Shown here one piece after another: positions 50,396-59,403 of a DNA stretch of 64,000 nt. The stretch lies in contig NZ_WPIN01000022.1 in the NCBI RefSeq assembly GCF_009754945.1, forward strand, positions 90,681 through 154,680. The letters run 5' to 3'. The position numbers and the translations under genes are program-made. The notes beneath the pieces were generated by a model that was not told the DNA's origin, did no database searches, and worked only from the letters and a program-made list of their open reading frames with translations. The stretch is from Spirosoma arboris. GTDB lineage: Bacteria; Bacteroidota; Bacteroidia; Cytophagales; Spirosomataceae. Each line of letters opens with the position of its first letter. Position 1 is the first letter of the stretch.

Positions 50396-51298
50396 ATGAA
50401 CGCTCGTTTACTCCTTTCCTTACTCCCTATTTTACTTTGGTGTTGCTCCGAAAAGTCTGGGCAACGCGCGAATTCCGATAAAGCGGCTGCCCAGCTGCTT
50501 ACCTACGCCGATTCCAGCACCTCATCATTTCGGTTTCTAAAACAAGACACGATTGGCGGCCTGCAATACCGAACAGTTGAGACGACTTACAAGGTTGTCA
50601 GCGTAGATATGGACGACAAAGAACTGACTCATTATCTGGTTAAATTCAACACGATAACTGATGCTGGTACACAACTGGAAGGCCAGACAAGAACCATTCA
50701 GTTTGCCCTAAGTCCACTGGAAAACCCATCGAAAACAATCCTGACTGCCAAACACGACTGCGACGAGCTAACCTTCGACTGGCAGCATTACCAAACCGTA
50801 AAACACGGCTGCTGCGGTAGCCTGGATCAAGTCAACTACTATGATTATCAGAACAAATTGCTCATTGAAGGCGACAGTAAAATCGTAGCAGCCTCTATTC
50901 CGAATCAATTTACGTTCTACTTTGCATTTCAGTCCGAGCAAGGAAAGGATACCACGACCATTGGCACATTGAACCTGAGCTACAGCAGTAGCGAAGCGTA
51001 TCATATCAAAATAAAGGCATTGCATCCTGCTTCTGAAGATTGTGGCCCAGTAGTGCCTATCGTAACACTTCGGTCAACTAATGCCAAGGATACATATGAT
51101 GAAGGCTCAAAACAGTATGATCTATGGTCGCAGGAGCATAACAAATCGCCCCGAGAGCTTAATGGCCTTACCATACGGGTCAACTTTGATTGTGATTCGA
51201 AGCTTGGCATCATTGATATTCCCCTCGTTAATGGCCGACCTTTTGGCAAAGAAGACAAGAATCAGGTGTATCAGGTAAAAAACCGAAGTAGGGAGTAA
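50396..51298 (+). CDS. Predicted lipoprotein of unknown function
   Basis: A 300-residue protein with a lipoprotein-type signal (LLSLLPILLWCCSEKSG). The rest is mixed alpha/beta and soluble, with KHGCCGSLDQVNYYDYQNKL as the most distinct stretch. No domain is recognised. It stands alone, with no clear promoter match upstream. Confidence 0.6.
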   Translation: MNARLLLSLLPILLWCCSEKSGQRANSDKAAAQLLTYADSSTSSFRFLKQDTIGGLQYRTVETTYKVVSVDMDDKELTHYLVKFNTITDAGTQLEGQTRTIQFALSPLENPSKTILTAKHDCDELTFDWQHYQTVKHGCCGSLDQVNYYDYQNKLLIEGDSKIVAASIPNQFTFYFAFQSEQGKDTTTIGTLNLSYSSSEAYHIKIKALHPASEDCGPVVPIVTLRSTNAKDTYDEGSKQYDLWSQEHNKSPRELNGLTIRVNFDCDSKLGIIDIPLVNGRPFGKEDKNQVYQVKNRSRE

Positions 51299-51362
51299 CC
51301 TATAGTTTCGTAAATTCACCAGTTCATTTAGACCCTATCTTCTGCCCTAACACCCTTTACAT

Positions 51363-52571
51363 ATGAAATCGTATCTTCTATTCCTCACCACCTGTCTGAT
51401 TAGCCAACTAGCCTGGGCGCAGGCTGATGTGCAAAAGCGCTACCAGACCAAACTCATCATGGCCGATAACGGAAGCACCGTTGACCTCGATGCGGGTACG
51501 TTTACATTTACGGGCACCCTCTCGCTGGAAGACAAAAAACGTATTATTATCCGGGGGAAGGGCATCGACAAAACCATATTGAGTTTCAAAGGTCAGACCG
51601 ACGGGGCCGAAGGCTTGCGGGTATCCAATGCCGAAGAGATTGTTATTGAGAACCTAACCGTTCAGGATTCAAAAGGCGACGGCGTCAAAACCATGAAAGT
51701 AAAAGGCATTACGTTCCGAAACGTGAAGGTTGAATGGACAGGTCCGCCGAAAGCTGAAAACGGTGGCTACGGCCTCTATCCGGTGCAGTGCGATAACGTC
51801 GTGATTGACGGTTGCACCGCTATTGGGGCTTCCGATGCAGGAATTTATGTTGGGCAGTCACGCGGGATTGTTGTCAAAAACAGTAAAGCCTACCATAACG
51901 TGGCGGGTATCGAAATTGAGAATTCGCGCAATGCCGACGTGTTTGACAATGAAGCGTATGACAATACGGGAGGCATCCTGGTCTTCGACCTACCCGATCT
52001 GGTGCAGAAACAGGGTGGTAATGTGCGGGTATTCAACAATTACGTTCACGACAATAATCTGCCTAATTTCGCTCCTGCGGGCAACATTGTGGCTGGCGTA
52101 TCGGATGGAACGGGTTTAATGATTCTGGCGGCCAATGGTGTGGAAGTCTTCAACAATCGATTCATTCGCAATCAGACTCTGGGAACGGGCATCATTAGCT
52201 ATCTGCTTACCGAACGACCAATTACTGATAAAGCGTATTACCCGTTTGCTACGGCCATTTCGATTCACGATAACGTCTACGAGCGTAATCCTGGTCCAGC
52301 TAGTTCGCGTGGTCGATACAACCAAATCTTCGACAAGATTCTAAAGGCAGGCCAGTCTGTTCCGCACATCATCTATGACGGCATCGCAGATCCGGGCACT
52401 TTCGATAAAGACGGAAATCCGCTGCCAGGCAAACGTATCTGCATCCGCAACAATAAAAATCAGAGCCTCGTCAACCTCGATGCTGGACGACAGTTTAAAA
52501 ACGTTTCGTTCAATGCTACCCCTTTCGATTGCCAGTTGGAGCCACTAAAAACAACCACCAGCGCCCGTTAA
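51363..52571 (+). CDS. Parallel beta-helix repeat protein, exported
   Basis: A 402-residue protein (signal peptide about 1-20, cut after AWA-QAD). Repeats of the right-handed parallel beta-helix type fill about 35-290: VIDGCTAIGASDAGIYVGQS, IVVKNSKAYHNVAGIEIENS, DVFDNEAYDNTGGILVFDLP. This matches the beta-helix family that is regularly found beside a diheme cytochrome like the one encoded next. Other beta-helix enzymes act on pectin or alginate, so a glycan role is possible. Confidence 0.83.
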   Translation: MKSYLLFLTTCLISQLAWAQADVQKRYQTKLIMADNGSTVDLDAGTFTFTGTLSLEDKKRIIIRGKGIDKTILSFKGQTDGAEGLRVSNAEEIVIENLTVQDSKGDGVKTMKVKGITFRNVKVEWTGPPKAENGGYGLYPVQCDNVVIDGCTAIGASDAGIYVGQSRGIVVKNSKAYHNVAGIEIENSRNADVFDNEAYDNTGGILVFDLPDLVQKQGGNVRVFNNYVHDNNLPNFAPAGNIVAGVSDGTGLMILAANGVEVFNNRFIRNQTLGTGIISYLLTERPITDKAYYPFATAISIHDNVYERNPGPASSRGRYNQIFDKILKAGQSVPHIIYDGIADPGTFDKDGNPLPGKRICIRNNKNQSLVNLDAGRQFKNVSFNATPFDCQLEPLKTTTSAR

Positions 52572-52576
52572 AAACG

Positions 52577-53611
52577 ATGCGTACATACCTAGTTTGGGGC
52601 TTGTTCCTGAGTACTTCCTGGCTGATTTTAGTCAGTTGGCGAACGGTATCAGCGCCCGAAAAGTTATCCGATTACGGCTTTTTCAAGGGAAACTCAGCCA
52701 ATCAGCAGCCAGCGGATGGGGTTGTGCCTTATGCGCTCAATACACCTTTATTTTCGGATTATGCCGAGAAATTACGGTTTATAAAACTACCTAGCGGTCA
52801 ATCCGTTGCGTATAATGACACGGCTGTGCTCAATTTCCCGGTCGGCACCACGCTCATTAAAACGTTCTATTATCCGAATGATTTTCGTGATCCAACCAAA
52901 GGACGGCGATTACTGGAAACACGTTTACTCATTCACCAGCCTGAAGGTTGGAAAGCATTCGACTACGTGTGGAACGACGAACAAACCGATGCTCTTCTAG
53001 AGGTAGCGGGCGATACAAAAACCATCAGCTACGTAGATGCCAGGGGAGCTACTCACCAACAGAACTACACCATTCCCAACCTGAACCAGTGCAAAGGATG
53101 CCATAACCGAAACGAAGTCATGATGCCCATTGGTCCATCGGTACGACAACTCAATGGCGATCTGGCATATGGCGCAGGAAAAGAAAATCAACTAACTCAC
53201 TGGCAGCAGGCGGGTATGATCACAGGCTTGCCAGCCTTAGCCAATTGCCCAAAAACACCCATCTGGAACAAACCCGAAACGGGTTCGCTCAACGACCGGG
53301 CGCGTGCCTGGCTCGACATCAACTGTGCCCATTGTCACAATCCCAGTGGTCCAGCCATGACATCAGGTTTAAATCTGAGCATTTCGGAAACTGACCCAAC
53401 GGCGCTAGGCATCCTGAAAACACCCGTTGCTGCCGGACGCGGATCGGGCGGCTATACCTTTGATATTGTACCGGGCAAACCAGAGGAATCCATTCTGATT
53501 TACCGAATAAACTCAACCGACCCCGGCGAAATGATGCCCGAATTAGGCCGAAAAACCATTCACGCCGAAAGTGTAGAATTACTTCGGGATTGGATTAAAG
53601 CGATGCACTAG
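52577..53611 (+). CDS. Diheme c-type cytochrome of the SO2930/HNE_0200 type
   Basis: A 344-residue exported cytochrome. Two heme-attachment motifs are seen: CKGCH (in NLNQCKGCHNRNE) and CAHCH (in INCAHCHNPSG). The N-terminal half (YGFFKGNSANQQPADGVVPY) is the conserved non-heme part of the family. An ATG at 52577 follows the beta-helix gene stop by 5 bases, so the pair is one operon. The two families are known to occur together, but their joint function has not, to my knowledge, been shown. Confidence 0.85.
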   Translation: MRTYLVWGLFLSTSWLILVSWRTVSAPEKLSDYGFFKGNSANQQPADGVVPYALNTPLFSDYAEKLRFIKLPSGQSVAYNDTAVLNFPVGTTLIKTFYYPNDFRDPTKGRRLLETRLLIHQPEGWKAFDYVWNDEQTDALLEVAGDTKTISYVDARGATHQQNYTIPNLNQCKGCHNRNEVMMPIGPSVRQLNGDLAYGAGKENQLTHWQQAGMITGLPALANCPKTPIWNKPETGSLNDRARAWLDINCAHCHNPSGPAMTSGLNLSISETDPTALGILKTPVAAGRGSGGYTFDIVPGKPEESILIYRINSTDPGEMMPELGRKTIHAESVELLRDWIKAMH

Positions 53612-53672
53612 TTTCTGACAGGGTTTTTCAAGGCTAATTAATCCTGTTTTATCCTGTAAATCCTGTCAGAAA
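53612..53672. repeat. ATCCTGTAAATCCTGT-family dyad
   Basis: Outer arms TTTCTGACAGG (53612-53622) and CCTGTCAGAAA (53662-53672) enclose tandem TCCTGT units. It is related to the repeat at 2728-2790 and follows directly on the cytochrome gene stop. Confidence 0.75.
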
Positions 53673-53690
53673 AAACCTTTTCCTAAACCT

Positions 53691-55520
53691 ATGAAAAAAC
53701 ACCCTTCCACATCATTAACCCTCTCCCGCCGGACATTTACAGCCGGGGCTATTTCGGCCGGATTATTACAGACTCCATTAGCAGAAGCCGCCGATAAACT
53801 CCTGAATCCAACCGTTTCCCGAACCGACAAACTCGTTATTTACCAGATTTTCACCCGCTTGTTCGGCAACCAGAAAACCGCCAACAAGACCTGGGGGAGT
53901 CGCGATGAAAACGGTGTTGGGAAGTTCAATGACATTACCGATAAGGCGTTGCAGGAACTGAAGAAGTTTGGCATTTCGCACGTCTGGTATACGGGCGTTA
54001 TTGAACACGCCCTTATGACCGATTATTCAGCGAATGGTATTCCAAAAGATAATCCACTGGTTGTGAAAGGGCGCGCTGGATCACCTTATGCTATCAAGGA
54101 TTATTATGATGTCAATCCTGATCTGGCCGTTGATGTTAAAAATCGAATGCGGGAATTCGAGAGTTTACTCAAGCGATCACACGCGAACGGCTTGAAGGTG
54201 ATTATTGATTTTGTACCCAATCACCTGGCGCGCCAGTATCATTCCAATGCGAAACCGTCTGGCATTGAGGACATGGGCCAAACCGACGATAAGACAAAAG
54301 CATTTGACTCACAAAACAACTTTTATTATCTGCCTAAAGAGTCATTCCAGGTGCCCGATGGTGTGTCTATTCCCGACGGTTTGTCAACAGGATCGTATGC
54401 AGAAAATCCGGCTAAGGCGACAGGGAACGATGTCTTCAAGGCCAAACCCAGCATTGATGACTGGTACGAAACCATCAAATTAAACTACGGCGTCGACTAC
54501 CAGAATAACCGCCAAACGCACTTCGCTCCTATCCCTTCGACCTGGTTTAAAATGCGGGATATTCTGTTATTCTGGGCTCAAAAAGGTGTCGATGGATTTC
54601 GCTGCGACATGGCCGAAATGGTGCCTGTCGAATTCTGGGGTTGGGCCATTCCACAAGTAAAAGCGTTCCGTTCCAGCTTAGTATTCATTGCCGAAATCTA
54701 TAATCCGAAAGAGTACAAAAATTACATTCAGACCGGCAAATTCGACTACCTCTACGACAAGGTCGGCCTATATGATGCTCTCCGGCGATTGATGGAGGAT
54801 AAGGATAAAGCCACTACAGAAGATATTACGAAAGTCTGGCAAACCGAATCCGGGGATATTTCGGACCATATGGTCCGGTTTCTGGAAAACCACGACGAGC
54901 AGCGAATTACCTCCAAATTTTTCGCAGGTGACCCCTGGGCAGCCGTTCCGGCGATGACGCTTTCGGCAACGCTGCATACAGGTCCGGTCATGCTTTATTT
55001 TGGACAGGAATTGGGCGTAAATCCTACAATGGCTGAAGGTTTCCAGGGCGACGACGGGCGCACCACCATCTTCGATTACTGGGGAATCCCCGAATACCAG
55101 GCCTGGACAAACGGCAAAAAATTCGATGGAGGTAAACTCACTGCCAACCAGAAAAAGCTACGACAATTCTACCAGCAACTCAATCAATTGGTCAACACCA
55201 GCGACGCCATTCGAACAGGTGGCTTCTATGATTTACAGGCCAGCAACACCCAAAGCGCAGGCTATGACCAGCAGCGACTTTACAGTTATCTACGCTATTC
55301 TGGTAAGCAAAGGCTCCTGATTATCTGCAACTTCGACAAAACGAAACCAGCGCAGACAACAGTAAAAATCCCCGATGATGCGTGGCAAAAACTAAAAATC
55401 AATGGCTCGGCAACGCACTCGTTTCAGGATATTTTTCGAACCAAGGTAAAGCTAACGAGCAAGGATAGTGTCCCTATTACACTGCCACCATTGGGTGTAT
55501 TGGTACTGGAAATTAGTTAA
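53691..55520 (+). CDS. GH13 alpha-amylase family enzyme, Tat-exported
   Basis: A 609-residue glycoside hydrolase. The N-terminus LSRRTFTAGAISAG is a twin-arginine signal, so it is exported folded. The TIM-barrel regions are intact: DFVPNH (173-178), GFRCDMAE with nucleophile D306, FIAEIYNP with acid E335 and LENHDEQR with D402. A C-terminal beta-domain follows (about 510-609). Alpha-glucan hydrolysis or transfer is expected; exact specificity is open. The gene starts 18 bases after a dispersed repeat. Confidence 0.9.
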   Translation: MKKHPSTSLTLSRRTFTAGAISAGLLQTPLAEAADKLLNPTVSRTDKLVIYQIFTRLFGNQKTANKTWGSRDENGVGKFNDITDKALQELKKFGISHVWYTGVIEHALMTDYSANGIPKDNPLVVKGRAGSPYAIKDYYDVNPDLAVDVKNRMREFESLLKRSHANGLKVIIDFVPNHLARQYHSNAKPSGIEDMGQTDDKTKAFDSQNNFYYLPKESFQVPDGVSIPDGLSTGSYAENPAKATGNDVFKAKPSIDDWYETIKLNYGVDYQNNRQTHFAPIPSTWFKMRDILLFWAQKGVDGFRCDMAEMVPVEFWGWAIPQVKAFRSSLVFIAEIYNPKEYKNYIQTGKFDYLYDKVGLYDALRRLMEDKDKATTEDITKVWQTESGDISDHMVRFLENHDEQRITSKFFAGDPWAAVPAMTLSATLHTGPVMLYFGQELGVNPTMAEGFQGDDGRTTIFDYWGIPEYQAWTNGKKFDGGKLTANQKKLRQFYQQLNQLVNTSDAIRTGGFYDLQASNTQSAGYDQQRLYSYLRYSGKQRLLIICNFDKTKPAQTTVKIPDDAWQKLKINGSATHSFQDIFRTKVKLTSKDSVPITLPPLGVLVLEIS

Positions 55521-55552
55521 ATTGTTAACTGCAAATTGAAAACAACCTGACT

Positions 55553-57109
55553 ATGAAATATATCTTCTCCTTCCTCCTGCTTACAGTCTCTTCTGCGTTT
55601 GCCCAGACAGAGGCAAACCGTTCAGTAGCCCACATAACGACCTATCAGCCACCCGTTTTCACGGATACTGACCGACTGAAACGACTGGAAGCGGCCTTTC
55701 CCATTGTCGAAAAAATATACAAAGAAGCAGCCGAGAAACGTCATCTTCCGGGTATCGCTTTTGGAGTTGTTCTGGATGGGAAGCTGGTGTACTCGGGCGG
55801 AGTTGGCTACACCGACGTGGCGAAGAAAATACCCGCAACATCCAAATCACTGTTTCGGATTGCATCAATGACTAAAAGCCTGACGTCGATGGCTATTCTG
55901 AAACTTCGTGATGAAGGCAAACTTCAACTCGATGATCCTGCCGAAAAGTATATTCCAGAACTGAAATCGCACAAATACCTGACGGCTGATGCGCCCCTCA
56001 TTACGATCCGCAATCTGATGACCCATTCGGCGGGTTTTCCCGAAGACAATCCCTGGGGCGACCGACAACTGGATGATTCAGACGCCGATTTATTGAAGCT
56101 AATCAAAGGCGGTATCTCCAATTCGAACGTGCCGAGCTTTACGTACGAATACAGTAATCTTGGTTTCGCCATGTTGGGCCACATCATTACCGTTGTATCG
56201 AAAAAACCGTATCAGCAGTACATCACCGAAACGATTTTGAAACCGCTGGGCATGAACGACACGCAGTGGGAATATACCAAAATACCCGCGGAGAAATTAG
56301 CCCTGGGGTACCGCTGGCAGGATGAAAAATGGCTTGAAGAGCCGCTCCTTCACGATGGTTCGTATGGCGCGATGGGCGGCTTAATTACCTCCATCGACGA
56401 TTTCAGTAAATACGTTGCGCTCCACCAAAGCGCCTGGCCACCAAGCAATGCGCCTGATAATGCACCTATTAAACGGAGTTCGTTACGGGAGATGCAAAAG
56501 CCCTGGACGTTATCAGGCTTGAATGCACAGGCTAAAAATTCAGCAGGACAATTATGCCCTGAGGTAACGGGGTATGGTTACGGATTACGATGGGGTCAAA
56601 ACTGTAAAGGACAGATAGGCATCGGGCATACAGGTGGATTGCCGGGTTTCGGAAGTCAATGGCGAATCCTGACCGATTATGGCGTTGGCATTATTTCATA
56701 CGCCAACCTGACCTATGCCGGAATGGGCGCTGTGAATGCAGTTGTGCTCGATACACTGGTAGGTATCGGGAAATTACCACCACGTCAGTTACCCGTTTCG
56801 GCCATTCTCGCCCAACGCAAAGCCGAATTAGTGAAACTGCTTCCCGATTGGACGAAGGCTGAACAAAGCGGTATTTTCGCCGAAAATTTCTTCCCCGATA
56901 AGTCAGTCGCGATACGTCGGAAAGTAGTGCAGGATTTGTACGCCAAAGTGAGTAAAATTGAACGAGTCAGTGAGCTTATTCCCGAAAATCAGTTGCGCGG
57001 TCATTTCCTGCTGGAAGGTGAGAAAGCAAACATCGACGTATTTTTCACCCTGACGCCCGAAAATCCTGCCCTCATTCAGCAGTTGGACTTTCGGGAAGTG
57101 AGTAAATAG
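55553..57109 (+). CDS. Serine hydrolase of the class C beta-lactamase/PBP family, longer form
   Basis: A 518-residue exported protein (signal peptide 1-17, cut after AFA-QTE). It has SMTK (S105-K108), YSN in YEYSNLGFAM and HTGGLPGF as the third motif. The extra 120 residues at the end form an appended domain (about 400-518). Third-motif HTGG points to an esterase or peptidase rather than a lactamase. It follows the GH13 gene by 32 bases in the same direction, perhaps one transcript. Confidence 0.86.
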   Translation: MKYIFSFLLLTVSSAFAQTEANRSVAHITTYQPPVFTDTDRLKRLEAAFPIVEKIYKEAAEKRHLPGIAFGVVLDGKLVYSGGVGYTDVAKKIPATSKSLFRIASMTKSLTSMAILKLRDEGKLQLDDPAEKYIPELKSHKYLTADAPLITIRNLMTHSAGFPEDNPWGDRQLDDSDADLLKLIKGGISNSNVPSFTYEYSNLGFAMLGHIITVVSKKPYQQYITETILKPLGMNDTQWEYTKIPAEKLALGYRWQDEKWLEEPLLHDGSYGAMGGLITSIDDFSKYVALHQSAWPPSNAPDNAPIKRSSLREMQKPWTLSGLNAQAKNSAGQLCPEVTGYGYGLRWGQNCKGQIGIGHTGGLPGFGSQWRILTDYGVGIISYANLTYAGMGAVNAVVLDTLVGIGKLPPRQLPVSAILAQRKAELVKLLPDWTKAEQSGIFAENFFPDKSVAIRRKVVQDLYAKVSKIERVSELIPENQLRGHFLLEGEKANIDVFFTLTPENPALIQQLDFREVSK

Positions 57110-57179
57110 TTTCAAGTTCAATGTTCCACGTTTCATGTTCAGTTGCCCTTATGAAACGTGGAACATTGAACCTGAAACT
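57108..57179. repeat. 29-bp inverted repeat after the serine hydrolase gene
   Basis: Arms at 57108-57136 and 57151-57179 with one mismatch and a 14-base loop. The first arm overlaps the gene's stop codon and it likely ends that transcript. Confidence 0.75.
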
Positions 57180-57200
57180 TGGAATGCAAACATCAACTAT

Positions 57201-57722
57201 ATGACAATAAACAAACTTATTTCCCCTGCTACTGAACAGGATATTCCGGCATTAGACAAACTAGTTAACAGTGCTTATCGGGGCGAAAGCTCGAAGAAAG
57301 GCTGGACGACCGAAGCTGATTTAATCGATGGCCTCCGTACCAATGAGTACGGTCTGCGCGAGATGCTTCAAACACCGAATGCCACGATTCTAACCTATGA
57401 AGAAGCAGACAAACTCATTGGATGCGTTTATCTGGAAAAGAAAGGTGCTGATTTATACCTTGGTATGCTAACTGTCTCGCCCGAAGCACAAACGGGCGGC
57501 ATTGGAAAACAGTTGATGGCAGCTGCCGAACGGCATGCTACAGAACTACATTGCACGGCCATTACAATAACGGTCATTACGATTCGGCACGAACTTATTG
57601 CCTGGTACGAACGACGGGGTTACCAGCCAACAGGCGAAAAGATACCCTTTCCAAACAACCCGAATATAGGTGTACTTAAACAGCCGCTGGAATTCATGGT
57701 TATGAAAAAGGTGCTGGTTTAA
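57201..57722 (+). CDS. GNAT family N-acetyltransferase
   Basis: A 173-residue GNAT enzyme. LGMLTVSPEAQTGGIGKQLM carries the acetyl-CoA pyrophosphate-binding loop (Q-x-x-G-I-G). The end YERRGYQPTGEKIPF is also typical. An upstream in-frame start at 57135 lies within the inverted repeat and is not used. Acceptor substrate unknown. Confidence 0.85.
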   Translation: MTINKLISPATEQDIPALDKLVNSAYRGESSKKGWTTEADLIDGLRTNEYGLREMLQTPNATILTYEEADKLIGCVYLEKKGADLYLGMLTVSPEAQTGGIGKQLMAAAERHATELHCTAITITVITIRHELIAWYERRGYQPTGEKIPFPNNPNIGVLKQPLEFMVMKKVLV

Positions 57723-57909
57723 TTCAGGAAACTGGCCAACTTTATACGATTTTGATCCTAACGCAGCTTGCTCCGTTCTAACTGATTATCTGGATAAAGC
57801 AGAAAAAAAAGGGGGATGGATTCATTTTGGACTAAAAGCCCTTTTGCGTTTGCCGATTTAACTCTATAATTTCACCACATTAAAACGAAACAACGATACC
57901 ACAAGCCTT

Positions 57910-58290
57910 ATGTCAGCTTCCAAACGCGTCCTGATTGCCGAAGATAGCTCCGTTATCCAGAATCTGGCCCGCAAAATACTTGAGTTTCAGAATTATGATA
58001 TCACAGCCGTCAAAAACGGTGAGCAAGTGTTGCAGATTCTGGAAAAAGAAGACTTCAGCATTCTCCTGTTAGACATCAATATGCCCTTGATGGATGGTAT
58101 GGAGTGCGTTCGGCGTGTTCGGGCGTTACCCGAAAAAGAAAAAGCCAGCGTACCCATTGTGGCTATTACAGGTAATGCCAAAAACTACACAGAGGAAGAA
58201 TTTAAGACCGCCGGTTTCAACGACGTACTCGTGAAACCCCTCAACTTCGACCGTCTGGTAGAAGTGGTAAATCAATTGACGGATAAATAA
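57910..58290 (+). CDS. Single-domain response regulator (CheY-like)
   Basis: A 126-residue receiver with acidic pair E11-D12, phospho-acceptor D55 (ILLLDINMPLMDG), the conserved threonine in AITGNA and lysine in LVKPL. There is no output domain, so it works by protein contact or in a phosphorelay. No kinase gene is adjacent. Confidence 0.9.
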   Translation: MSASKRVLIAEDSSVIQNLARKILEFQNYDITAVKNGEQVLQILEKEDFSILLLDINMPLMDGMECVRRVRALPEKEKASVPIVAITGNAKNYTEEEFKTAGFNDVLVKPLNFDRLVEVVNQLTDK

Positions 58291-58368
58291 TGAGTGAATG
58301 AGCGAATGAGTGAATGAGCGAATAATTGGTTCTATTCACTCATTCGCTCATTCGCTCATTCACTCATT
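58289..58368. repeat. 35-bp inverted repeat of tandem GAATGAGY units
   Basis: Arms at 58289-58323 and 58334-58368 with two mismatches and a 10-base loop. Each arm is about four copies of an 8-base unit (TGAATGAG / CGAATGAG). The second arm ends directly before the start codon of the MBL gene. Confidence 0.8.
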
Positions 58369-59130
58369 ATGGTTATTACACTGCTGGGTACAGGAACGTC
58401 GTCGGGGGTCCCATTGATTGGATGCCTGTGTGATGTGTGTCGCTCAGTCGACTTTCGGGATAAACGGCTTCGTACATCCGCTCATATCTCGGTCGATGGT
58501 CGCAGCTTTGTGATTGACACAGGCCCCGATTTCCGCCAGCAAGTACTTCGGCTAAATCTCCTGCAACTTGATGCCGTTTTGTTCACCCATGAACACAAAG
58601 ACCATACGGCTGGGTTAGACGAGGTTCGGGCTTACAATTTTCGGTCAGGCCAGGATATGCCCATTTATGGCCGACCAACGGTGCTGGCGCAGTTACAGCG
58701 AGAATTCGCCTATATTTTCGCAGAACATAAGTACCCCGGCACGCCCCATGTTGTGCTGAATGAACTACGCAACGAGCCGTTTGAGGTTTGTGGTATTCCC
58801 ATTACCCCCATTGAGGTTATGCACCATAAACTGCCTGTTTTTGGCTATCGCATTGGTGATTTCACCTACCTCACCGACCTCAATTACATTTCTGACGAAG
58901 AGCTGGAAAAAGTAAAAGGCACCAAAGTTCTGGTGGTCGATGCTCTTCAGCGTCAGGCGCATATTTCCCATTTTACCCTCGATCAAGCCGTCGCCCTCGC
59001 TCAACGCGTCAATGCTGACAGGACATACTTCGTGCATATCAGTCATAAACTAGGTCTGCATAACGACGTCGAAAAAGAGTTACCCGCTACCATTCGGTTA
59101 GGTTACGATGGCTTACAGATTCAGTTATAA
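58369..59130 (+). CDS. MBL-fold hydrolase, PhnP-like
   Basis: A 253-residue metallo-hydrolase. It opens with LLGTGTSSGVP and a CxCxxC set (C19, C21, C24) that binds an extra zinc, as in PhnP-like phosphodiesterases. The main metal motif is HEHKDH (74-79). YFVHISHKLGLHNDVE closes the domain. PhnP acts on cyclic phosphoribosyl phosphates; this homolog could act on another cyclic phosphate. Its start codon abuts a large inverted repeat, and a terminator follows. Confidence 0.86.
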   Translation: MVITLLGTGTSSGVPLIGCLCDVCRSVDFRDKRLRTSAHISVDGRSFVIDTGPDFRQQVLRLNLLQLDAVLFTHEHKDHTAGLDEVRAYNFRSGQDMPIYGRPTVLAQLQREFAYIFAEHKYPGTPHVVLNELRNEPFEVCGIPITPIEVMHHKLPVFGYRIGDFTYLTDLNYISDEELEKVKGTKVLVVDALQRQAHISHFTLDQAVALAQRVNADRTYFVHISHKLGLHNDVEKELPATIRLGYDGLQIQL

Positions 59131-59160
59131 TAGAAGCGAATCTGGTTGTCTACAATAAGT

Positions 59161-59187
59161 AAGGTCTCCGGCAATACCAGAGACCTT
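59161..59187. terminator. Terminator-like hairpin after the MBL gene
   Basis: 8-bp stem AAGGTCTC / GAGACCTT around an 11-base loop, 30 bases after the stop. Confidence 0.6.
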
Positions 59188-59328
59188 TACCAAACCAACC
59201 TATGATAAATTCATTGAGTGCTTAGATCGGATAGAGCGATTACAGATAGAATTGCTATCTCTTCTACACTATAAGAGCCTGTTCAGGGACATTGTACTCT
59301 TTTTTTCAGTTATTTTTTATCGTGTCCC

Positions 59329-59397
59329 ATATGAGTATCCGCAACAAAACCAATTGCCTCCACCCAATGTTTACAAAATGCTTGGGTGTACTCATAT
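59329..59397 (+). promoter_or_regulatory. Nested dyads in the leader of the MpaB-like gene
   Basis: Outer arms ATATGAGTA (59329-59337) and TACTCATAT (59389-59397) enclose inner arms CACCCAA (59361-59367) and TTGGGTG (59382-59388); the inner stem abuts the outer one, so they could stack. The start codon is 6 bases on. A candidate leader RNA or operator; no known riboswitch matches. Confidence 0.45.
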
Positions 59398-59403
59398 ATT
59401 ACG

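Noticed and set aside
58289..58368. Array-like short repeats that could suggest a CRISPR
   Set aside because: The units are 8 bases long without spacers, arranged as a single dyad, and no cas gene is near.
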